A stretch of DNA of 64,000 nt from Magnolia sinica (Eukaryota > Streptophyta > Magnoliopsida > Magnoliales > Magnoliaceae): positions 68,433,158 through 68,497,157 of the forward strand of contig NC_080583.1 in the NCBI RefSeq assembly GCF_029962835.1, read 5' to 3'. The first letter of the stretch is position 1, and the number at the start of each line of letters is the position of its first letter. Shown piece after piece: positions 59,701-64,000 of this stretch. Below the pieces are notes generated by a model. It did not search any database. It had not been told where the DNA came from and saw only the letters and a program-made list of their open reading frames with translations. Made by a program: the position numbers and the translations under genes.

Positions 59701-60903
59701 ACTGTCACCACAGATATTCCTAAATCCTAAGCATATTTTGGAGGGAAAGCTTTTGTTCAATTGGGTTAAGGGAAAGAAAAGGAGGTAAAAGCTTGATAGG
59801 GAACAGGAGGATCGGATGGAGAAGGGTATTACAGTCTCGACAAGATTGCCAAAATTTTCCAGTGGAAGGTGTGTGTGACAATTGCTATTAGCCACTGCTG
59901 TCCAAATCGAAACCTCAAAGCTGATTTTCTTCCTTCTCTCCTTTGATATCACTCGATTTGATGCAGGACAATTAACTACTTGCTCTAAAAGCTCGAACCA
60001 ATAGAACATGGCGAATCAATCCCTTTATCTTATAGCCTAGGCCCCACATTGCATGGGTTAAGACCTCGGCCGAACCCTCCTCGTGGGCCCCAAATCACAT
60101 AGGTACCGCCTCATAAAACCCACCTGCCTCACACGGATGGGGCCCGCCTCACGCGAGCCACCCACCCCGAGTGTGCCCCTGCATCCCACAGGCAACCCCA
60201 CTCAAGCCCAGTGTGAAAATGCCCCTGCATTAGAATTTCAATTACATTTCTCATCATTCCAGTCAGTTTATGGCAGCCTACAAAATCCCTAGTTTATAGG
60301 GATGTTGACACAAAATTCAACAGGAATGAAGATTTGGCGGCAAAGGATATGGGAAGGATTAGAAAAAATAAAAAACTGAAATGAATATAAATGTCGTTCC
60401 TCGAAATAGAGACATCAGAAATCATTTTGGTGCTTTTTCAAATTTTCAGGGGCATTTTTGTCTGGATATCTTTGTTAACAATTGGACAAATTGGCTTCTT
60501 GGTTGAAGTTAAGAAGGATCAGTTCATGTATAAGTATGTGGCTCAGCCTCATGTCTAACAGTAATATTCAGTTTGCTGAGATAGATTCATCCTTACTCTG
60601 TCAAATATAAACCGGTTTGCAACACGCTTGACAGTGCTTGCATCAACTGCATCAATCCTTGCAAAGAGCTCAGCAAACGGTATTCTGCGACCATATGTAA
60701 GCAGCTGCAAGGAAAAAAGACTGTTTAGTGACGGGAAAGAAAGAAAGAAAAAAAAAAAACCAGTTTTTTAGCGTATAGATGGGCTTGTGTTGCTTGGGTG
60801 GGAAATGAATTTGCTCTCCCAAGAAAGATAATTTCACCTGGCGACCAATATCCTCAGCAACAGGACTGGTTCCATCAATATGAAGTTGCAGAGAAGATTT
60901 CAG
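47797..60903 (-). CDS. MPPBETA: Mitochondrial processing peptidase beta subunit, last three exons
   Basis: MPP cuts targeting peptides from imported mitochondrial proteins; in plants it is also a core subunit of the cytochrome bc1 complex. Three minus-strand exons join in phase 0: 60903-60838 (22 codons, LKSSLQLHIDGTSPVAEDIG), 60704-60597 (36 codons, starting LLTYGRRIPFAELFARIDAV) and 47883-47797 (28 residues plus TAG, containing AAMGPIQSLPDYNWFRRR). Each border has AG/GT signals. These 86 residues match the conserved C-terminus of plant beta-MPP without gaps. The N-terminal exons, with the zinc-binding HxxEH motif, lie beyond the right edge. The last intron (60596-47884) is 12.7 kb and loaded with transposons; the previous one is more than 3.0 kb. 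All sites look intact, so the gene may be functional, but a processed or duplicated non-functional copy cannot be excluded without the rest. Confidence 0.88.
47891..48895. other. Intron sequence without recognised element
   Basis: No protein family is recognised on either strand; the short open frames here look incidental. Confidence 0.5.
48896..49860 (-). pseudogene. RTE-type LINE, 3' part of reverse transcriptase
   Basis: Minus-strand fragments of a non-LTR reverse transcriptase: a catalytic-box variant LFSDDIVLID at about 49720-49745 and the C-terminal block PVMLYGTECWVPVEQHV (about 49330-49390). The 3' end at 48896-48913 is a short (GAT)n run, not poly(A), as in plant RTE elements. A 68-bp tandem duplication (49116 and 49184) lies within it. 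It is truncated at the 5' side and broken. Confidence 0.75.
49116..49251. repeat. 68-bp tandem duplication
   Basis: 'aaaccatcaagtctactttc' starts at 49116 and again at 49184, each followed by nearly identical sequence. Confidence 0.8.
49960..50494 (+). pseudogene. hAT transposase relic (DUF659 region)
   Basis: The frame 50047-50391 contains FLYANALPLNLLKNSSLHQM, GLKPPSNHEVRNNFLKNEV and KYGCSIM, the pattern of the DUF659 part of plant hAT-superfamily transposases. The stop comes exactly where the family normally continues with a 'SDGWT' type block, and the following 100 bases carry stops. No zinc-finger BED domain or C-terminal dimerisation domain is visible. The copia element starts at 50495. 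Confidence 0.75.
50495..51702 (+). repeat. Left LTR of copia element, interrupted
   Basis: The first 150 bases and the last 40 match the 263-bp right LTR. Between them lie about 0.9 kb of foreign sequence (from about 50645, 'gacgcaggacagccctaatt') and a SINE (51550-51660). The foreign part has no coding frame and may be a solo LTR of another family. Confidence 0.75.
51550..51660 (-). mobile_element. Short tRNA-derived SINE
   Basis: The minus strand has box-A-like 'gatgagctggtagagac' and box B 'gggttcaattcc', then a tail of TAA/ATA repeats (51555-51580). Imperfect target duplications catattttct (51540-51549) and catatcttct (51661-51670) flank it. About 110 bp. Confidence 0.65.
51703..51714 (+). 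other. Copia primer binding site (initiator tRNA-Met)
   Basis: TGATATCAGAGC directly after the left LTR, one base off the usual TGGTATCAGAGC. Confidence 0.8.
52380..52835 (+). pseudogene. Copia Gag remnant
   Basis: The plus-strand translation shows MEPPISAKVIIFKTAKEVWK and IWEELNVYQQL, typical of copia-type gag (UBN2 family), broken by stops and shifts. Confidence 0.7.
53256..53343. repeat. 44-bp tandem duplication
   Basis: Two near-identical copies beginning 'cccgtgggtctaggttgggt' at 53258 and 53302. Confidence 0.9.
53400..53770 (+). pseudogene. L1-type LINE 3' tail inside copia
   Basis: The frame 53433-53663 has AILAIWWAVWKERNDRCFNN and then LLIEWV, the conserved C-terminal zinc-binding (zf-RVT) region of plant L1 elements. 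It ends in an A-rich tail (53734-53768). The insertion separates copia gag/protease from integrase. The 5' limit is uncertain. Confidence 0.75.
53985..54720 (+). pseudogene. Copia integrase remnant
   Basis: LECKTCKLNKHHRISFPPRV near 53990-54060 is the end of the integrase zinc region. FEPKAIKCVFLRYSRTQRGY (54612-54671) is the typical C-terminal block. Stops interrupt the core between them. Confidence 0.75.
55130..55984 (+). pseudogene. Copia reverse transcriptase remnant (5' part)
   Basis: Fragments such as AMEEECTLLNQNWTLAEL and KYNQDGSVDRIKARLVAK (55240-55300) belong to the N-terminal part of copia reverse transcriptase, and 'TRPNIT' near 55939 to its end. The frame is split by the inverted-repeat element at 55985. 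Confidence 0.75.
55985..58193. mobile_element. Inverted-repeat (foldback-like) element, 2.2 kb
   Basis: The left arm (55985 to about 56700) and right arm (about 57472-58193) are inverted copies of each other over about 700 bp. Outer ends read TGTTGATCCGATTTGGATCA and, inverted, TGGTACGATTTTGGACAAG. ATAG flanks it at 55981-55984 and 58194-58197, where the copia reverse-transcriptase frame breaks and resumes. The left arm has an internal direct duplication (about 56506 and 56608); the right arm has an extra 80-90 bp near 57905-57990. The centre holds 'ggcccatctcaaatggctc' type repeats and 'agttatacctagctaa' repeats. No transposase is visible. Confidence 0.75.
58198..58690 (+). pseudogene. Copia reverse transcriptase end and RNase H remnant
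   Basis: Begins with GILYKFNGHLQAEGYFD after the inserted element. The RNase H segment 58364-58675 contains NKKSGLACLSVEAEYRTM, IPMKLYYDNQVASHIANN and HERTKQIAVDCNFIRE, all standard for copia RNase H. Frame changes near 58330 and 58360 break it. Confidence 0.85.
58763..58773 (+). other. Copia polypurine tract
   Basis: GCTTGAGGAGG directly before the right LTR. Confidence 0.75.
58774..59036 (+). repeat. Right LTR of copia element
   Basis: 263 bp, TGTTGG to AAGAACA, uninterrupted reference for the left LTR. Confidence 0.85.
59042..59525 (+). pseudogene. L1-type LINE RNase H end with poly(A)
   Basis: The frame 59063-59266 contains VSAEINIDLCSMEIPGPVGV and GGITQDNS, resembling the RNase H domain of plant L1 elements; the first catalytic Asp region seems altered. 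Further blocks ('APWRLADI'-like) follow in other frames, then a poly(A) run at 59510-59524. Confidence 0.6.
59526..60590. other. Intron sequence without recognised element
   Basis: A 154-codon open frame on the minus strand (60009-59545) matches no family I know. The GC-rich patch at 60040-60200 holds 'gggcccc' words. Confidence 0.4.
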
Positions 60904-61283
60904 CTGCAAAACAGCATCTTAATCAGCCAAAGCTGTATTGATTTACACGGACTCGAAAAGATATTCTTCTTTTGCTTGGTCTGAAAGAAAGACTAAACTA
61001 AAAGAAAAAAGTAATTAATTTCATCCCAATTGCAGAAAATAAATTAGATGGCAATTTGATGAGGGTGGATAATGAAAGGGGGAAAAAGAAATCACTGGGG
61101 CCTTTCTTGGGTTTATGACAATGTCATCAAGACATCATATTCAATTCATGCATGCAACCAAAGACCTTTGATTTTTGGAAAGAGAAAAGGAAGTATCAGC
61201 AGCATGTTTTGGGGAAGACCAAAGACCTTCCGTTGACCAACACGACACATTCACAAAAACCATACACAAAGGAACCACATTTT

Positions 61284-61337
61284 ATACACTAGCAGCTTTT
61301 TTTTTTTTTTTTTTTTTTTTGAGAAATACACTAGCAG
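61284..61337. mobile_element. Minimal poly(T) retroinsertion with 12-bp duplication
   Basis: ATACACTAGCAG occurs at 61284-61295 and 61326-61337 around a 30-bp insert that is almost only T plus gagaa. This fits an extremely 5'-truncated retroposon in minus orientation. Confidence 0.7.
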
Positions 61338-61354
61338 TTAATTCATCTATAACA

Positions 61355-61459
61355 GGAGGAAAAAAAAAAAAAAAAAACCTTTGGGGCTTAGTGCCAAACC
61401 CATATGAAGACCCGCTACACTGGGAACTCAACGATCTCACCACAAGACTATCCCGCGCT
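61355..61459 (-). mobile_element. SINE-like element with T-tail
   Basis: The minus strand reads gatagtcttgtggtgagatc, a tRNA-like head, followed by 'gttcccagtgtagcgggtct' and ending in 18 T. TATAACA flanks it at 61348-61354 and 61460-61466. The T-rich 3' end recalls the Au type of plant SINE (inference). Confidence 0.55.
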
Positions 61460-63429
61460 TATAACAAACACCCTCATGTCTTTAATGATGCCGATATGAC
61501 CTCCTAAGACCGCTTTCCTCATCATCCACAACATAACCACCCTAGGAAGTCCATCAGACTTCAAAAAAAAAAAAACAGGCCACCCTAGGTACTCTTAGCA
61601 TATGTTTTCTCTATATCCATAAAACCATTTGTAGAATCTTCTTCTCTACACTTTTCCTTCAATCATCTAATTAGGAAAAGTAGCCTCCATTAGCAATCTC
61701 AAAGGCAATGAAACAAAAGTGATTTTTCTATATTCTTGTTTCTTGTCTTAGTCTTTGGTCCACCACCCTATCCCAAAGCTTCACGGTGTGACTCGCAAGT
61801 TTGATCCAGCTATTTTTGGTGCAACTTTGTGCATCTCATTAGTTCTTATGCATGGGTATCTAGATGCTTCTTCTCTACTAATTTGGTGTCTTTCCCCCTC
61901 TTTTTTTCTTTTCTTTCTTTTTATTTTTCTTTTTCTTTTTTTTCTTTTTTTTTTTTTTTTTTGTAATTTTCTTAACCAAATTATGTTGAGAAGGCTAGTC
62001 AACCAAACTAATCTGATTTCATTAAGTGTATTTCCATCCTTAGGTCTATCATCTATCCTGATAACCTTTACTTCCTGCATCCATGGTGAGGCTACTTTTA
62101 CTTCCCATACTTCAATTATACAATAATACACATACCCTCCCACCAACCATGGTCCAAGGCTCTGGTTTCCTCCTAGTTCTATCGTTGGTGCCCACTTCTC
62201 CATCCGAAAAGCTCTAAAAGTAGTATCTACGTCTCCCCCTAATCTCACTCTCTTTCAAGACCCATGACCTCACCCTTGATGCCCCTAGGCTCTAATAGTA
62301 GTATCTACATGGTTCATATCTCTATCTATTCTCCTTCTCCATTTTTCTATCTATAGATCTCTTTCCTATCCATTGTTAAAGTAATCATACAATTCTTCAA
62401 ATATTTTAAAATTGGCCTCATCGCTTCTTTTTTTTTTTGGAAACGAAAGGCCTCATTGCTTTTTTCTTCCTTTTTATCATTTTTATATGCTTAGAAGCTT
62501 TTCATATGCTTAGAAGCTTCTAATATTTCTACCCCCATACACACAAAAAAAAAAAAAAAACACAAATGAACACGTGTCTCCTTTTGAAGCATTGCCATCT
62601 CACCATTCCCTTTCCTCCAACCACATTATCATAAGACCCACCTACATTCAGTACAGCAGAGAAGATGGACCTCCAAGCTCCATCATACGCACCCTGTTGC
62701 AAAGCATGGCTGCCGGACTCCCCCTCCGACCTCCCGTGCCTTCCCAAGTCCTCCCCAACAAAGAGAAATAGCTCTATAATCCTCCCTCTTGACTTCATCA
62801 CCACCTTCCTCTCCTCGATCACCATGGCAACCGTATCCACGGCCCTCAGCCCTTTCTTCGATCATACGCGAACTCGAACCACTCCTATCTCCTCCCCATT
62901 CTCTGTTGAAGGGTCAATGATACGACCTCCCCCAGGAAGAACGCAACCACAATTAAGAAGTCGTAGAACCAGAATTCCAATGGCACCCCCCAAATCAGAT
63001 ACCACCCCTCTACTCTTCAGAACATTGAGTATTCCTCCCATCTCTAGAACTGGATAATAGGGCCAACACGGTGCAAAGCTCCTGCCATGAACAGAATATT
63101 AGCATTCACCGCCGAGCATAAATATATCCAAACCTTATTAAAACCGATCAGTTTAATCGAATACATCTCAGGAGATAGTCTACAATATTCGTCCAACCAA
63201 ACCATAATCTTGGAGATAGTCGCATCATGTTTCACAAAAGCAATGACGGAGCATTATAACCACTCCCAGGACTTTAATCACTACCTTCCTCTCCCCAATC
63301 CCTCCTTGTTTTCACAGATTCCCCCTCTTTTCTTTCCTTCATATTATCCTGCTCTTCCAATTCCTTGGAGTATCCTTTCTAGAGACAACATCCCAAAACA
63401 AGATGGGGTTCTGGCATGGTTCAGAATAT

Positions 63430-63600
63430 AGGTATTGTATTGGCCGATACAACCATATTGTATTCGTATCGGCCAGATACGATACCCGCTATGGGTCTGT
63501 ATCAGCCTATTAAAAAAAATTGGTGTCATGTCAGCCTGTACCAGCTGTATCAACACGAATATTTTATAGTCATATCGGTTTCAACCGATACGGCTAAAAA
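63430..63600. repeat. Palindromic 'GTATCGGCCGATAC' repeat cluster
   Basis: Repeated words attggccgatacaacc, cgtatcggccagatacgata and tcggtttcaaccgatacggc in both orientations; non-coding. Confidence 0.55.
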
Positions 63601-64000
63601 AGACTCTTCGTTTTCATTGTTTTTCTTTATTCATTTTTCTCCTCTTTTTAATTTCTTTGTAGAGAGGGATTGTTTTAAAGGCATTTCCAACTAAATCTAG
63701 ATTAAATTCGAAGATCGAAACTTTTTTTTGCGTCAAATCGAATAATCGAAGCTCCCGAGTCTGGTTTTACAAAAAAAAAAAAAGAAAAAAAAAAAAAAAG
63801 AGGAAGAAGAAGAAGAAGAAGTTGTTTCAATCTAGATTCTCATCCGAACAGCAATACAAATTATTTTGATCAGATCTTAGTTGATTTTATCCTGATTTGG
63901 GGTGTTTTCCTTTTTCATTTTTTTTTAATTTACGAGGTTATTTTCTAAAAGTTTTAGAAAAAAGTTTTTTAAATTAATTTTTTTTACTGATTTTTGTTAT

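Larger units (their letters stand above)
47884..60596 (-). other. Giant 12.7-kb terminal intron of MPP-beta
   Basis: The donor GTAAGG (60596-60591) and acceptor TTTGCAG (47890-47884) are canonical. Contents from left to right: unrecognised sequence to about 48895, RTE-type LINE 3' piece, hAT transposase relic, copia element with further insertions, L1-type LINE tail, then unrecognised sequence from about 59525. Most of the copia element is antisense to the gene. Confidence 0.8.
60904..64000. other. Upstream MPP-beta intron (partial), no further exon seen
   Basis: No continuation of MPP-beta was found upstream of 60903, so this intron exceeds 3.0 kb. It contains small retroinsertions (61296-61459), a T-rich tract (61900-61960), an open stretch at 62529-63057 on both strands without known homology, and a 'gtatcggccgatac' repeat at 63430-63600. 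Confidence 0.5.

Noticed and set aside
59545..60009. 154-codon open frame on the minus strand
   Set aside because: No recognisable domain; lies in an intron on the same strand as MPP-beta but joins no exon.
60670..60909. A continuous frame through two MPP-beta exons and the intron between
   Set aside because: The exon borders and known protein sequence show an intron at 60705-60837; the open frame is accidental.
61781..62248. 155-codon minus-strand frame with a Lys-rich run
   Set aside because: Low complexity caused by the T-rich tract; no family signal.
1..64000. CRISPR arrays, operons, rRNA, bacterial defence systems or organelle insertions
   Set aside because: Nothing of this kind was seen; direct repeats here are transposon ends, satellites or microsatellites.

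Overview
The window reads as nuclear DNA of a flowering plant: genes with GT-AG introns, long-LTR Ty3/gypsy and Ty1/copia elements, LINEs, SINEs, hAT and MITE-like repeats, a pararetrovirus relic, and very low gene density. Several short repeat modules (the 'gggcccaccatgatgta' type) recur dozens of times. My impression is an early-diverging angiosperm such as a magnoliid, but nothing here proves that.

Only two host genes are convincing. (1) A complete four-exon exopolygalacturonase-type pectinase gene on the plus strand (38668-40178), with a signal peptide and all the classic GH28 active-site motifs. (2) The last three coding exons of the mitochondrial processing peptidase beta subunit on the minus strand (60903-60838, 60704-60597, 47883-47797). 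The last intron of that gene is 12.7 kb long and holds a stack of nested mobile elements; the intron upstream is at least 3.1 kb and runs off the window.

Layout. 1-2691: a long LTR on the minus strand, cut by the window edge. 2690-4230: irregular tandem repeats around a broken Ulp1/C48 protease gene with its catalytic triad still readable. 4361-7060: a cluster of MITE-like repeats. 7061-19388: one Ty3/gypsy chromovirus on the minus strand (12.3 kb, LTRs of 4.1 and 3.4 kb, primer site, polypurine tract, 5-bp target duplication CCTAA), inserted into one MITE-like repeat whose other half resumes at 19389. 19622-20563: a satellite-like array. 20564-34320: coding-free, diverged copies of very long LTRs apparently nested in one another. 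34990-37570: more MITE-like repeats. 38100-40330: the pectinase gene. 42030-43573: a relic of an endogenous caulimovirid lying exactly between two (TA)n tracts. 43574-46880: MITE-like repeats and microsatellites. 47797-64000: the MPP-beta region, whose last intron carries an RTE-type LINE, a hAT transposase relic, a copia element with target duplication AAAAC, a 2.2-kb inverted-repeat element inside that copia, L1-type LINE tails and a SINE.

The two genes have no visible functional link. The main biological story is layered transposition: elements inside elements inside an intron or a repeat, several with target duplications that can be read directly. No bacterial-type operon, CRISPR array or defence system is present.
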